Assembly (NCBI GenBank): GCA_031260845.1
Contig: JAISKR010000118.1
Location: 1 to 9,784, forward strand
Origin: Bacteroidales bacterium
GTDB lineage: Bacteria > Bacteroidota > Bacteroidia > Bacteroidales > UBA4181
Reading direction: 5' to 3'
Length of the DNA stretch: 9,784 nucleotides
Shown piece by piece: positions 1 to 7,537 of this stretch (positions within the stretch are counted from its first letter, which is position 1; each line of letters begins with the position of its first letter). A program made the position numbers and the translations under genes. Under the pieces are notes generated by a model that saw only the letters and a program-made list of their open reading frames with translations, did not search any database and was not told the origin of the DNA.

Positions 1-376
1 AATGTTGCATACCATTGGTGAGCAATAAAAACGGCGCTTTGATGGTTTGGTTGTAAACGGCAATCTGTTCAAACGTTTTTGTGCTGATGGCTACGTCGGG
101 GGCTTTACATTCAGCCAGCAGTAGCGCTTGTCCGTTACGGTCGTTGACAATCAGGTCGCTGCGTTTGTTCAATCGGGCGAATCGCAACGAAGTTTCCACG
201 GAAATCAATCCGGATGGGCACTGTTTCTCTGTCGTCAGATAATGGATAAGATGCTGGCGCACCCATTCTTCGGGCGTCAGCGCTACGTATTTCTTGCGAA
301 TGAGGTCAAAAATCACCGTTTTGCCGCTCACCGTTTTTACTTGCGCCGGATATGCCGGAAAATTCAGTGCTTCCAT
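1..376 (-). CDS. HsdR N-terminal-type PD-(D/E)XK nuclease-like protein, 3' end cut by window
   Basis: This gene runs off the left edge; 125 codons are visible from the ATG at 376. The protein resembles the stand-alone 'type I restriction enzyme R protein N-terminal' family (HSDR_N_2 type) common in Bacteroidota. The family-typical segment IRKKYVALTPEEWVRQH lies at residues 26-42. A nuclease-like core is visible: Glu61, Asp74 in RSDLIV, then Glu89-Cys-Lys91 (the ExK element) and a Gln104-x3-Tyr108 motif like that of RecB-type nucleases. The catalytic residues therefore look intact. No helicase domain can be seen, although the missing 3' part prevents a full check. It starts 16 bp after folE on the same strand, so co-transcription with trkH-folE is likely. 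No hsdM or hsdS methylase or specificity gene is in the window, so there is no evidence of a working restriction system. Its substrate and role are unknown. Confidence 0.8.
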   Translation of the reverse strand, partial: MEALNFPAYPAQVKTVSGKTVIFDLIRKKYVALTPEEWVRQHLIHYLTTEKQCPSGLISVETSLRFARLNKRSDLIVNDRNGQALLLAECKAPDVAISTKTFEQIAVYNQTIKAPFLLLTNGMQH

Positions 377-392
377 CTGTGTATTGCCAATG

Positions 393-965
393 TTAATGCA
401 GTTTTACGCCTATCAGGTGCATAAATTCCTCGCGTGTCCGGTGGTCTTTCAGGAAGATGCCTGTAAAAGCCGACGTGGTAGCCACAGAATTTTGTTTTTG
501 CACACCGCGCATCATCATACAAAGGTGTTGCGCCTCTATGACCACCGCTACGCCCATAGGATTGAGCGCTTCCTGAATACAGTCGCGTATTTCCCTTGTC
601 ATTCGTTCCTGCACCTGCAAACGGCGGGCGAAAATATCGACCACGTGGGCTATTTTGCTCAAACCGGTGATTTGCCCGTCGGGAATGTAAGCGATATGCG
701 CCTTTCCGAAAAACGGAAGCAAGTGATGCTCGCACATCGAATACATCTCAATATCTTTGACCAAGACCATTTGCTTGTAATCTTCGTGAAATACCGATGA
801 TGCAAGGATTTCTTTCGGGTTTAAGCGGTATCCTTCGGTGAGAAATTCCATTGATTTGGCAACCCGTTCAGGCGTTTTGAGAAGCCCTTCGCGATACGCA
901 TCGGGAACAATATTTTCAAGTATTCCTGAAAAGTGCTGCTGTAAAACTTCCATTTTTGTGTTCAT
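393..965 (-). CDS. folE: GTP cyclohydrolase I (FolE)
   Basis: The 190-residue protein catalyses GTP to 7,8-dihydroneopterin triphosphate plus formate, the first step of tetrahydrofolate synthesis (and of queuosine-type pathways), in the cytoplasm. Family motifs are clear: CEHHLLPF at 78-85, GLSKIA at 101-106, QVQERMT at 117-123 and HLCMMMRG at 147-154. The expected zinc ligands Cys78, His81 and Cys149 are all present, as is the catalytic His80 region, so this is the zinc-dependent FolE1 type. I chose the ATG at 965. The frame stays open to an upstream ATG at 1037, but that start would overlap the trkH 3' end by about 60 bp and add a stretch unlike the family. No Shine-Dalgarno sequence is visible; the leader is AT-rich. 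The gene begins 13 bp after trkH and ends 16 bp before the HsdR-N-type gene, so it sits in the middle of a minus-strand operon. Small oddity: the usual Arg after KIA is His107. Confidence 0.95.
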   Translation of the reverse strand: MNTKMEVLQQHFSGILENIVPDAYREGLLKTPERVAKSMEFLTEGYRLNPKEILASSVFHEDYKQMVLVKDIEMYSMCEHHLLPFFGKAHIAYIPDGQITGLSKIAHVVDIFARRLQVQERMTREIRDCIQEALNPMGVAVVIEAQHLCMMMRGVQKQNSVATTSAFTGIFLKDHRTREEFMHLIGVKLH

Positions 966-978
966 AATATATAATGTA

Positions 979-2421
979 TTATCGTTGTTGATTCCAAAAT
1001 CCGCGAGAGAAAATGATGAGTATCGCGTATAATTCAAGGCGTCCGAGCAGCATCAGGAAAGAGCATACCAACTTTCCGACAGCAGACACTTCGCTGAAAT
1101 TTCCCGACGGACCGACGATTCCCAAGCCTTGTCCGCAATTGGTGAGGCAGGCAACGGTAGCGCCGAGCGCCGAGGTTGAGTCCAATCCGCAAATCATCAG
1201 GACGAAATCGCCGGCAATGAATATGCACAGGAAAATCATAAAATAGGAAAGTGTGCGGAACATTTGCTCTTCGGGGACATTCTGTTTGTTCAGTTTCACC
1301 GAAATGATGCCGTGTTGGTGCAGCAGCCTTTTAAATTGCACCGGAATCATCTTTATCAGCAGGATAAACCGGACAACTTTCAAGCCGCCAGCCGTGGAAC
1401 CCGCGCAGCCGCCGATGAAAGCGGTCAGCAGGACTATGAACCACAAGGGTGGCGCCCAAAGCGTGTAGTCGCTAACGACATAACCGGTGGTGGTGAGGAT
1501 GCTCACCACGTGGAACAAACTTTCGCGAATGGCTTGTTCTGCCCCGAAACCATTGAACAGCAAGCCGCCTGCGACGAAAACGCTAACGATGAGCACAATC
1601 ATCAGATAAAAGCGAAACTCGTCGCTGCGGGATATTTTTTTAAATTCGCGTTTCCAAGCATAGTACATCAGTGTGAAGTTGGTGCCTGCCAACAGCATGA
1701 ACACAATGGAAACATACTGCGAATAGCCGGAATAAGCGCCCATACTTGCATTGCGCGTTGAGAATCCCCCCGAAGCCGTAGTGGAAAAGGCATGGCATAT
1801 AGCGTCGAAGAAATCCATTTCGGGAAGATAGAGCAACAGGCAAAGAACCGTGAAAAACACGTAAAAACGGAAAATATACGCGGCAGTATCCTTTATCCGC
1901 GGGCTTAACCGGTTGATGCTCGCATTGGACGTTTCCAACTGAAAAATGGTCATGCTGCCCACCCCGAAAATAGGCAGTACGGCAATAATCAGCACCAAGA
2001 TGCCCACGCCCCCCGTGAAGTGCATCAACGCCCGCCAAAACAACATCCCGTGCGTCAATGCTTCCACATCGGGCAGGACGGTGCAGCCGGTGGTGGTAAA
2101 GCCGGACATGGTTTCAAAAAACGCATCAATAAAAGAGGGAATCTGCCCGCTGAGCAGGAATGGCAGCGAACCGAAAACGGCAAACACCACCCATACGGCG
2201 CTTACAATAATGTGTCCTTCGCGTTTGCTTATCTCTTGCGAACTGTTCTTTGAGAAAAACCGGCAGACAAAGCCGACGCAGACAGCAATCAACACGGAAA
2301 GCAGAAATGATGCGAAATCCGGCTCGCCGTAAACGAGTGCGACAATTGCCGGAAACAGCATCAACCCGCCTTCTATCAGCAACAAGTGACCTAAAATATG
2401 TACGATGAAACGAGTATTCAT
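979..2421 (-). CDS. trkH: Trk-type potassium uptake protein, membrane subunit (TrkH)
   Basis: This is the channel-like subunit of the Trk potassium uptake system in the inner membrane, normally gated by the NAD/nucleotide-binding TrkA protein. From the ATG at 2421 it has 480 residues, close to the 483 of E. coli TrkH. Four pore-loop filter segments of the KtrB/TrkH superfamily are visible: FTTTGCT around 108-114, TTASGGFST around 214-222, LTTTGYV around 309-315 and LTNCGQG around 426-432. The conserved segment [12 protein letters not shown] is at 337-348 and the typical C-terminal LLGRLELY at 458-465. The protein is hydrophobic throughout, as expected for repeated membrane-pore-membrane units. 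The frame is open to ATGs at 2484 and 2481, but those would add about 20 residues before the first membrane segment; 2421 fits family length better. No trkA gene lies in the window. folE follows after 13 bp. No good promoter was found in the 408-bp upstream gap. Confidence 0.95.
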   Translation of the reverse strand: MNTRFIVHILGHLLLIEGGLMLFPAIVALVYGEPDFASFLLSVLIAVCVGFVCRFFSKNSSQEISKREGHIIVSAVWVVFAVFGSLPFLLSGQIPSFIDAFFETMSGFTTTGCTVLPDVEALTHGMLFWRALMHFTGGVGILVLIIAVLPIFGVGSMTIFQLETSNASINRLSPRIKDTAAYIFRFYVFFTVLCLLLYLPEMDFFDAICHAFSTTASGGFSTRNASMGAYSGYSQYVSIVFMLLAGTNFTLMYYAWKREFKKISRSDEFRFYLMIVLIVSVFVAGGLLFNGFGAEQAIRESLFHVVSILTTTGYVVSDYTLWAPPLWFIVLLTAFIGGCAGSTAGGLKVVRFILLIKMIPVQFKRLLHQHGIISVKLNKQNVPEEQMFRTLSYFMIFLCIFIAGDFVLMICGLDSTSALGATVACLTNCGQGLGIVGPSGNFSEVSAVGKLVCSFLMLLGRLELYAILIIFSRGFWNQQR

Positions 2422-2483
2422 TCCAATGAAAGAAACGACAAACGTAAGGATTTTTTCAAAAAGAATGAAATTTTTTATCATCA

Positions 2484-2542
2484 AAGGGATGAAAAGGGAT
2501 AAAAGGATAAAAGGTAGAACGGATAAACGGCGAAACGGAAAG
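2484..2542 (+). repeat. A/G-rich imperfect short tandem repeats
   Basis: On the plus strand the stretch is built of irregular 8-10 base units around GGAT(A/G)AAA, beginning AAAGGGATGAAAAGGGATAA and grading into CGGATAAACGGCGAAACGG. It lies directly upstream of the trkH coding region, so the trkH mRNA would carry a pyrimidine-rich leader of CTTTTATCC-like units. It may be slippage-prone low-complexity DNA. No function can be read from it. Confidence 0.55.
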
Positions 2543-2549
2543 TTTTTTT

Positions 2550-2579
2550 AACCGACAAGGTCGCCTCGACCTGTCAGTT
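2550..2579. other. Bulged hairpin in the trkH upstream region
   Basis: The core arms AGGTCG and CGACCT pair around a CCT loop. The stem extends outward through GACA/TGTC with one bulged base, and then AAC/GTT across one mismatch. It is flanked by seven T on the left and an A-rich run on the right of the plus strand, so neither strand gives a proper U-tract after the hairpin. It is therefore not a standard intrinsic terminator. It could be an RNA structure in the trkH leader or part of a dispersed intergenic repeat. Confidence 0.5.
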
Positions 2580-2607
2580 AAAAATTAAAAATTATGCGCT
2601 TGTGCCC

Positions 2608-2623
2608 ATTGTCAATTGACAAT
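2608..2623. repeat. 16-bp perfect palindrome
   Basis: ATTGTCAATTGACAAT reads the same on both strands. It follows an AAAATTAAAAATTATG stretch, a combination I associate with small intergenic repeats in Bacteroidales genomes (from memory, not checked). It could be a dyad protein-binding site or part of a dispersed repeat; the window holds only one copy. Confidence 0.5.
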
Positions 2624-2675
2624 TCAAAAAAATAAGATGAATAAGGTTGGGTTTATAGTGGTCATTTTCGGGCTA

Positions 2676-2713
2676 CTAAGGTTTGCCCTTATTTTCAATG
2701 GTTTAAACCTTAG
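2676..2713. repeat. 9-bp perfect inverted repeat with 20-bp spacer
   Basis: CTAAGGTTT at 2676-2684 is matched by AAACCTTAG at 2705-2713. The right arm also overlaps the 10-bp palindrome GGTTTAAACC at 2700-2709. It may form a hairpin or a dyad binding site. There is no T-run after it on either strand, so termination is unlikely. Confidence 0.45.
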
Positions 2714-2829
2714 CAGCAAAAGCCGAATCCTTCGAGATATAGATGCAAGGCTTGCTTTTTCATTGACTTCGGCTCAACTCTACGGTATAGTTGCATCCTT
2801 GTTATTCTAACGTTGCAACAAAGTAATTC

Positions 2830-3573
2830 TCAATTGAACAGCCCTTTCAGGTAAGCCTCCAAATTAATTCGGATAGGCATCAGATAGAGATTGAACTTTT
2901 GCCGCTCGCAAAAATCGAGCACTTGTTTGCCGAAACGGATATTCCACTCTAAGGTGGGTGTAAAGGATTTTGGAAAGATGGCGCTGTTGCGGGTTTCCCA
3001 GTATGCCCGTGATTTTTCGGTGGTTACAGGGCTGATACCCCAAAATACTTCCCATTCGGACATATATTCGGCGTAAATTTCCAATAAACGCAGGTCGAAA
3101 AAGGGCTGTGAAAAGAATCCTTCGGCTCCTGCCGCGGCTTTTTGGGCAAGATATTCCATCTCAAAGCGGATATTGTTGCGATAAGGGTCGAAACCGGCGT
3201 ATATTTTCAAGAAAGGCGCTTCATTTTTCAGTTTGCGGATGAAGTCGATAGTGGATACCGGATAAATCCGGCGTTTCATGTCCTGCGGTTTGTCGCCTTC
3301 AATCACCAACACCTTTTCAATATGGTTTTCCGCAAAGAAATCAATGAGTGGAAATGCTTGGTGCGGGTCGAAGTCGATGGCACGAAGATGCGCTATTTTG
3401 GTCAACGACGAATAGTGAATCATGCGGCAGGCTTCCCATGCGCGTATTTCAAAACGCATCAAATCAGGGAAATTGATATAATTGACCTGCGGTATGTTCT
3501 GTTCTACAAATGCCGTCTGGTGATGGATATATTCCTCATCCTGAGGCACTAATTCTAAGGAAATATCTATCAT
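2830..3573 (-). CDS. Short methylenetetrahydrofolate reductase-like protein (MetF family)
   Basis: The 247-residue protein looks like a divergent, short member of the MetF family of TIM-barrel flavoproteins, which reduce 5,10-methylene-THF to 5-methyl-THF for methionine synthesis. In the family's order one sees SLELVP at 5-10 (Glu7 matching the catalytic Glu of EFFPP), VIEGDKP at 90-96 (Asp94 matching the flavin-contacting Asp of RGD.PP), KIYAGFDPY at 123-131, and AEGFFSQPFFD at 150-160 (Gln156 matching the substrate-binding Gln of TQ.FFD). Typical MetF proteins are near 290-300 residues, so this one is shorter at the N-terminus and in the C-terminal half. Its segment INFPDLMRFEIRAWEA at 33-48 is unlike E. 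coli MetF. The ATG overlaps the tatC stop as ATGA, implying translational coupling. The fold is fairly certain. Whether it is the cell's main MetF or a paralogue with another C1 substrate is not, so I give no gene symbol. Confidence 0.7.
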   Translation of the reverse strand: MIDISLELVPQDEEYIHHQTAFVEQNIPQVNYINFPDLMRFEIRAWEACRMIHYSSLTKIAHLRAIDFDPHQAFPLIDFFAENHIEKVLVIEGDKPQDMKRRIYPVSTIDFIRKLKNEAPFLKIYAGFDPYRNNIRFEMEYLAQKAAAGAEGFFSQPFFDLRLLEIYAEYMSEWEVFWGISPVTTEKSRAYWETRNSAIFPKSFTPTLEWNIRFGKQVLDFCERQKFNLYLMPIRINLEAYLKGLFN

Positions 3574-4394
3574 TGTTCGCTATCAAGAATTTGCTGATGC
3601 TTTCTGGCTGTGATTTTCGTCATCACGATGCTTGCTTCGTAGAGTAGCACCAACGGAAATACGACTATTATCTGGCTGAACACATCCGGCGGAGTGATGA
3701 CTGCCGCAAGAATCAGCAGGACAAGGTATGCGTGTTTACGGTATTTTTTCAGAAAATCGGGCGTCACTACACCTACTTTGGTCAGGAATATCATTAACAA
3801 CGGTAATTCAAAAACGACGCCTGTCCCCAACGGCACGAAAGCCACGGTTGAGAAATATGAATCGAGTGCTATCTGATTGGAAATCTGTACGCTGGTTGAA
3901 TATCCGCCCAAAAAATCAATGGACAAGGGTACAATCACAAAATATCCGAAAGCGGCTCCCAGCAGGAAAAACGCCGATACCGCCCAAACCGAGCCTCGTG
4001 CCGCTTGACGTTCCTTGTCATACAGTGCCGGTGCGATGAAACGCCATACCTCCCACATTATATAAGGGAACGCAATGATGATGCCCACAATCAGCGAAAC
4101 CATAATGTCGGCTTTGAACTGACCTGCCATCTGAATGTTCTGGATGATGAATGCTGAACGGGAATTAATGCATAAAGAAGCAGTATGCAGATAATCACCT
4201 AATTTACACATTAATCGGTTGGTAATGAAATCGGGGTTTTTGGGTGCTAAAAGAAGGAAATCGAATATGAAGCGGCTGAATATGAATGCTATCACTGCAA
4301 ACACCACTATGGCGGCAGCCGAACGCACAATATGCCACCTGAGTTCTTCCAGATGCTCCAAAAACGACATCTCTTCACTTGAATTTTTTGCCAT
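3570..4394 (-). CDS. tatC: Twin-arginine translocase core subunit TatC
   Basis: TatC is the inner-membrane receptor for twin-arginine signal peptides and the core of the Tat export complex for folded proteins. The 274-residue sequence has the cytoplasmic N-terminal motif FLEHLEELR at 11-19, with Glu17 and Arg19 matching the signal-peptide-binding residues of E. coli TatC. It also has FPYIMWEVWRFIAPALYDKER at about 109-129 (first residues FPYIMWEVW), FELPLLM at 195-201 (Glu196 matching E. coli Glu170), and ITPPDVFSQ at 233-241. Six hydrophobic segments fit the family, roughly at 22-46, 96-117, 134-158, 185-205, 218-234 and 238-256. The loop between segments 1 and 2 is longer than in E. coli. 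No tatA or tatB is in the window; the partner must be encoded elsewhere. The 3' end overlaps the metF-like gene by 4 bp. A candidate promoter lies about 20 bp upstream. Confidence 0.95.
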   Translation of the reverse strand: MAKNSSEEMSFLEHLEELRWHIVRSAAAIVVFAVIAFIFSRFIFDFLLLAPKNPDFITNRLMCKLGDYLHTASLCINSRSAFIIQNIQMAGQFKADIMVSLIVGIIIAFPYIMWEVWRFIAPALYDKERQAARGSVWAVSAFFLLGAAFGYFVIVPLSIDFLGGYSTSVQISNQIALDSYFSTVAFVPLGTGVVFELPLLMIFLTKVGVVTPDFLKKYRKHAYLVLLILAAVITPPDVFSQIIVVFPLVLLYEASIVMTKITARKHQQILDSEQ

Positions 4395-4415
4395 ATTTTA
4401 AATCTTTTCGACCTG

Positions 4416-4423
4416 CAAAATTA
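4416..4423 (-). promoter_or_regulatory. Candidate -7 box for tatC (TAATTTTG)
   Basis: On the minus strand the bases read TAATTTTG, an exact match to the Bacteroidota -7 pattern TAnnTTTG. It lies 21 bp before the tatC ATG, so the transcript would have a very short leader. No clear TTTG is found at the expected -33 position, so this is a half-supported promoter. Confidence 0.35.
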
Positions 4424-4540
4424 TTCATTTTTATTGAATCTGCCATATCAGTGACAAATATTTAGCAGATATTTCTTCGTTTCGTTTTTGAAAACTTTTG
4501 AAAAAATAAAAATAATTTAGTTGGAATCATCAAAATGTTT

Positions 4541-4548
4541 TAGATTTG
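4541..4548 (+). promoter_or_regulatory. Candidate -7 box for recQ operon (TAGATTTG)
   Basis: TAGATTTG matches TAnnTTTG. The bases upstream include TTAG at 4517 (20 bp away) or GTTG at 4520 (17 bp away) as imperfect -33 elements. The leader to the recQ ATG at 4788 would be over 200 bases, which is long. A rival box, TATTTTTG at 4652-4659, would give a shorter leader but has no -33 match. I cannot choose between them from sequence. Confidence 0.3.
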
Positions 4549-4787
4549 CATTTTAGAAAGTTGAAATTTCTTGTACTTAATGGGTAATAAATTACGGCAA
4601 ATATGATTCAAACGTATTTTTAGTCATGGGTACACGAGTGCATAAAAAATTTATTTTTGAACTTTGAAACATTTTGAGCGTAAATTAGTAAAATAGGTCA
4701 GAAGAAATCAAATTCATGGCATCATATTTGAATGTATTCAATAAGAATGATTGAACAATTAAAGACAATAGATAGTTTAAAATCCAA

Positions 4788-6980
4788 ATGGCAAAAGCAG
4801 CAGTAAAAAACATTTTGACCGAGAACCTGAAAAAACATTTTGGTTTCTCAAAATTCAAAGGGAATCAGGAAACGATTATCCAGCACGTGTTGGACGGTAA
4901 AAATACATTTGTATTGATGCCCACAGGCGGCGGCAAATCCCTTTGTTACCAACTTCCGGCACTGATGCTGGAAGGCACTGCCATTATCATTTCGCCATTG
5001 ATAGCGCTGATGAAAAATCAGGTGGACACGATGCGCAATTTCATGTCGGAAGACGGCGTGGCGCATTTCATGAACTCTTCCTTGAACAAAGCGCAGATTA
5101 CAAAGGTGAAAGAGGACATCCTAAGCGGCAAAACCAAAATGCTGTACGTCGCGCCGGAATCATTAACGAAAGAAGATAACATACTGTTTCTCAAACAGAT
5201 TACTATTTCCTTTTATGCCATTGACGAAGCGCATTGTATTTCGGAATGGGGACATGATTTTCGCCCCGAATACCGCCGTATCCGTCCTATCATATCGGAA
5301 ATAGGCGAAGCGCCCATCATGGCGCTTACGGCGACTGCCACCCCGAAGGTGCAGCACGATATTCAGAAAAACCTCGGTATGCTGGACGTCCACGTGTTCA
5401 AGGCTTCGTTCAACCGTCCCAACCTTTATTACGAAGTACGCCCGAAAATCAATGCCGAAAAGGAAATCATCAAGTATATCAAAAATAATGCGGGAAAATC
5501 AGGCATTATATATTGTCTGAGCCGTAAAAAAGTGGAGGAATTGTCGGAACAGTTGTTGGTGAACGGCATCAAAGTGGCGCCCTACCACGCCGGTATGGAT
5601 GCCGCTACCCGCTCAAACAATCAGGACAGGTTTTTGATGGAGGAAGTTGACGTCATTGTAGCCACTATCGCCTTCGGTATGGGCATTGACAAGCCGGACG
5701 TCCGCTATGTCATCCATTACGACATTCCCAAGAGCCTCGAAGGCTACTATCAGGAAACAGGTCGTGCGGGACGCGACGGCGGCGAAGGCAACTGCATCGC
5801 TTTTTACAGTTACAAGGACATCCAGAAGTTGGAAAAATTCATGCAGGGCAAACCGGTTGCTGAACAGGAAATCGGAAAGCAACTGCTGCTGGAAACCGTT
5901 GCTTATGCCGAATCGGCATTGTGCCGCCGGAAACTGTTGCTGCACTATTTTGGCGAAGAGTTTTTGGAACCCAATTGCGAAAACTGCGACAATTGCCGCC
6001 ATCCCAAATCGCAGTTTGAAGGCGACCAGTATTTGGTAACAGCATTGAGCGCCATCTTGGAGTTGCAGGAAAAGTTCAAAGCGGAACATATCGCTAATTT
6101 CCTTGCCGGAAACGCCGACAGCGCCATCAAAAGTTACAAACACCACAGGATGGAAATGTTCGGCTGCGGCGACGAAAAAGACGACCATTTCTGGAATATG
6201 GTGCTGCGACAGGCTTTGGTGGCAGGATTGATTCAGAAGGAAATCGAAAATTACGGCTTGTTGAAACTTACAGCCAAAGGGCGTAATTTTCTGGATGAAC
6301 CGTATTCCATCATGCTTTCGCAAGACCATGAATACAATGACGACGAAGAAGACGGTGGCGTCAATATGGCAGGCAAAAGCAGCACGGTGGACGATGAATT
6401 GTTCAAGATTCTGAAAGACCTTCGCAAAAAATTGTCCAAACAGAAAAATCTTCCGCCTTTCGTCATTTTTCAGGACACGTCCCTCGAAGATATGTGTATT
6501 CAATACCCGATAAACATGAACGAAATGCAAAACATTTCGGGAGTCGGAGCCGGAAAAGCACAACGATACGGCAAGGAATTTGTCGATATCATCAAAGCAT
6601 ACGTTGAAGAAAAAGAGATTATCCGCCCTCAGGACATGGTGGTGAAATCCGTCATCAACAAATCAGGGCTGAAAGTGTATATCATTCAGGCTATTGACCG
6701 GAAAATTGCGTTGGAAGACATCTGCGAATCGAAAAATTTGGATATACCGGAATTGCTCGCCGAAATTGAGGCGATTGTCAATTCGGGAACCAAACTGAAC
6801 CTCGATTACTACATCGACCAGATATTGGACGAAGACCACCGCGATGAGATATACGATTATTTCAGAAATGCGGAAACCGAATCTATCGAAGACGCCATCA
6901 AGGTGCTGGGCGAGGATGAGTTTTCGGAAGAAGACATCCGCTTGATAAGGGTTAAATTTATTTCAGAATTGGGTAATTAA
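4788..6980 (+). CDS. recQ: ATP-dependent DNA helicase RecQ
   Basis: This 3'-5' superfamily 2 helicase acts in recombination, repair and stalled-fork processing in the cytoplasm. The 730 residues show the whole RecQ layout. Motif 0 has Gln27, Walker A is MPTGGGKS at 44-51, the DEAH box is at 146-149 followed by the RecQ loop (WGHDFRPEYRR, 154-164), and motif III is ALTATATP at 179-186. Motif V has ATIAFGMGIDKPDVR around 292-306, and motif VI with the arginine finger is QETGRAGRDG at 322-331. Four zinc-binding cysteines are visible: Cys379, Cys397, Cys400 and Cys403. A winged-helix region spans about 410-505, an acidic linker (DHEYNDDEEDGG) lies near 513-524, and an HRDC domain at about 535-612. 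The final ~115 residues are a helical extension found in long Bacteroidota RecQs and perhaps a helix-turn-helix domain. E. coli RecQ has about 610 residues, so the extra length is mostly this tail. The next gene starts 6 bp later. Confidence 0.96.
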   Translation: MAKAAVKNILTENLKKHFGFSKFKGNQETIIQHVLDGKNTFVLMPTGGGKSLCYQLPALMLEGTAIIISPLIALMKNQVDTMRNFMSEDGVAHFMNSSLNKAQITKVKEDILSGKTKMLYVAPESLTKEDNILFLKQITISFYAIDEAHCISEWGHDFRPEYRRIRPIISEIGEAPIMALTATATPKVQHDIQKNLGMLDVHVFKASFNRPNLYYEVRPKINAEKEIIKYIKNNAGKSGIIYCLSRKKVEELSEQLLVNGIKVAPYHAGMDAATRSNNQDRFLMEEVDVIVATIAFGMGIDKPDVRYVIHYDIPKSLEGYYQETGRAGRDGGEGNCIAFYSYKDIQKLEKFMQGKPVAEQEIGKQLLLETVAYAESALCRRKLLLHYFGEEFLEPNCENCDNCRHPKSQFEGDQYLVTALSAILELQEKFKAEHIANFLAGNADSAIKSYKHHRMEMFGCGDEKDDHFWNMVLRQALVAGLIQKEIENYGLLKLTAKGRNFLDEPYSIMLSQDHEYNDDEEDGGVNMAGKSSTVDDELFKILKDLRKKLSKQKNLPPFVIFQDTSLEDMCIQYPINMNEMQNISGVGAGKAQRYGKEFVDIIKAYVEEKEIIRPQDMVVKSVINKSGLKVYIIQAIDRKIALEDICESKNLDIPELLAEIEAIVNSGTKLNLDYYIDQILDEDHRDEIYDYFRNAETESIEDAIKVLGEDEFSEEDIRLIRVKFISELGN

Positions 6981-6986
6981 ACCGAA

Positions 6987-7532
6987 ATGACCAAAGAGGA
7001 TTTTTGTGATTTGCTGTCGCATCCCGAACAGACGGGCAATTTTGAAACCGACCTGAATCAATTGGTGGAACGTTTCCCGTATTTCCATACAGGACATCTG
7101 CTATTGCTGAAAAGCCTGCAAAACAAGAATACAACCGCCTTTGCCAAACAATCGGAACGTTCTGTTTTTTGCGTCAGGAACCGCAACTTGCTGTCCTTTT
7201 ACATGAACAATATAGACGCCTTCCGTCAACAGACAGGTAACGCACCGGAAGAAAAGCGCGTTACCCAAAAGTCGGCTGACCAATTAATTGATATTTTTCT
7301 TCGGACAGAACAAAAAAAACTTGAGCGTCGAGAAAGTAATTATGAAGTGCAACTTGCGGATGAATTGCCGGATAATCCACTGATAGCAACAGAAACACTC
7401 GCAAAAGTTTTTGCCGGACAAGGCTTGATTGACAAGGCAATTGAAATTTATGACCAATTAATTTTGAAAAATCCGGAAAAAAGTAATTACTTTGCATCCT
7501 TGAAAGATAGTTTAAAAGAATCTAAAAAATAA
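6987..7532 (+). CDS. Conserved Bacteroidota TPR-like protein between recQ and secG
   Basis: The 181-residue protein has no signal peptide or membrane segment and is probably cytoplasmic. I recognise it only as the kind of conserved uncharacterised protein found upstream of secG in Bacteroidales. Its N-terminal half has a pattern typical of that group: [19 protein letters not shown] at 26-44, then [18 protein letters not shown] near 56-73. A charged middle (about 85-125) leads to one TPR-like helix pair, [20 protein letters not shown] followed by [20 protein letters not shown], near 130-169; the small/large residue spacing (A-K-x-F-x-x-Q-G ... A-I-x-I-Y-x-x-L) fits a TPR. It starts 6 bp after recQ and ends 5 bp before secG, so all three are almost surely on one transcript. 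The third quarter (from about 7270) is more AT-rich than the start. The function is unknown. Confidence 0.8.
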   Translation: MTKEDFCDLLSHPEQTGNFETDLNQLVERFPYFHTGHLLLLKSLQNKNTTAFAKQSERSVFCVRNRNLLSFYMNNIDAFRQQTGNAPEEKRVTQKSADQLIDIFLRTEQKKLERRESNYEVQLADELPDNPLIATETLAKVFAGQGLIDKAIEIYDQLILKNPEKSNYFASLKDSLKESKK

Positions 7533-7537
7533 CTCAA

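Larger units (their letters stand above)
2422..2829. other. 408-bp gene-free region rich in inverted repeats
   Basis: This is the gap between the metF-like stop and the trkH start, both on the minus strand, and it should contain the trkH leader. I find no convincing gene. A plus-strand frame at 2616-2810 has no family resemblance and runs against its neighbours. Visible structure, listed separately: an A/G-rich run of imperfect GGATAAAA-like units, a bulged hairpin, a 16-bp perfect palindrome and a 9-bp inverted repeat. Further 7-bp inverted pairs are AGCCGAA (2721) with TTCGGCT (2768), and GATGCAA (2742) with TTGCATC (2791). I see no clear TAnnTTTG box on the minus strand and no terminator with a U-tract after the metF-like gene. 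Confidence 0.6.
4395..4787. other. Divergent intergenic region, tatC / recQ
   Basis: This AT-rich spacer of 393 bp between divergently transcribed genes holds no convincing ORF, RNA gene or strong hairpin. It contains a TAnnTTTG box facing tatC and at least two facing recQ (TAGATTTG at 4541 and TATTTTTG at 4652), listed or noted separately. A short direct repeat of TTTTGAAAA occurs near 4486-4505. Confidence 0.6.

Noticed and set aside
294..800. Plus-strand ORF of 168 codons over folE
   Set aside because: It is antisense to folE and the HsdR-N-type gene, whose motifs are unmistakable on the minus strand.
966..1037. Upstream start for folE at 1037
   Set aside because: It would overlap the trkH coding end by about 60 bp and add residues not typical of FolE; the ATG at 965 gives the usual family length.
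2550..2579. Intrinsic terminator for the metF-like gene
   Set aside because: The hairpin is followed by A-runs rather than U-runs on both strands and is about 250 bp past the stop, so it does not fit an intrinsic terminator.
2616..2810. Plus-strand ORF of 64 codons in the trkH upstream gap
   Set aside because: No recognisable family, it runs opposite to both neighbouring genes, it overlaps the inverted repeats, and no promoter box is nearby. Likely a chance open frame.
5613..6563. Long minus-strand ORF (316 codons) inside recQ
   Set aside because: It lies fully antisense to well-conserved RecQ motifs. Its translation is rich in Phe, Val and His without domain features, as expected for a shadow frame.
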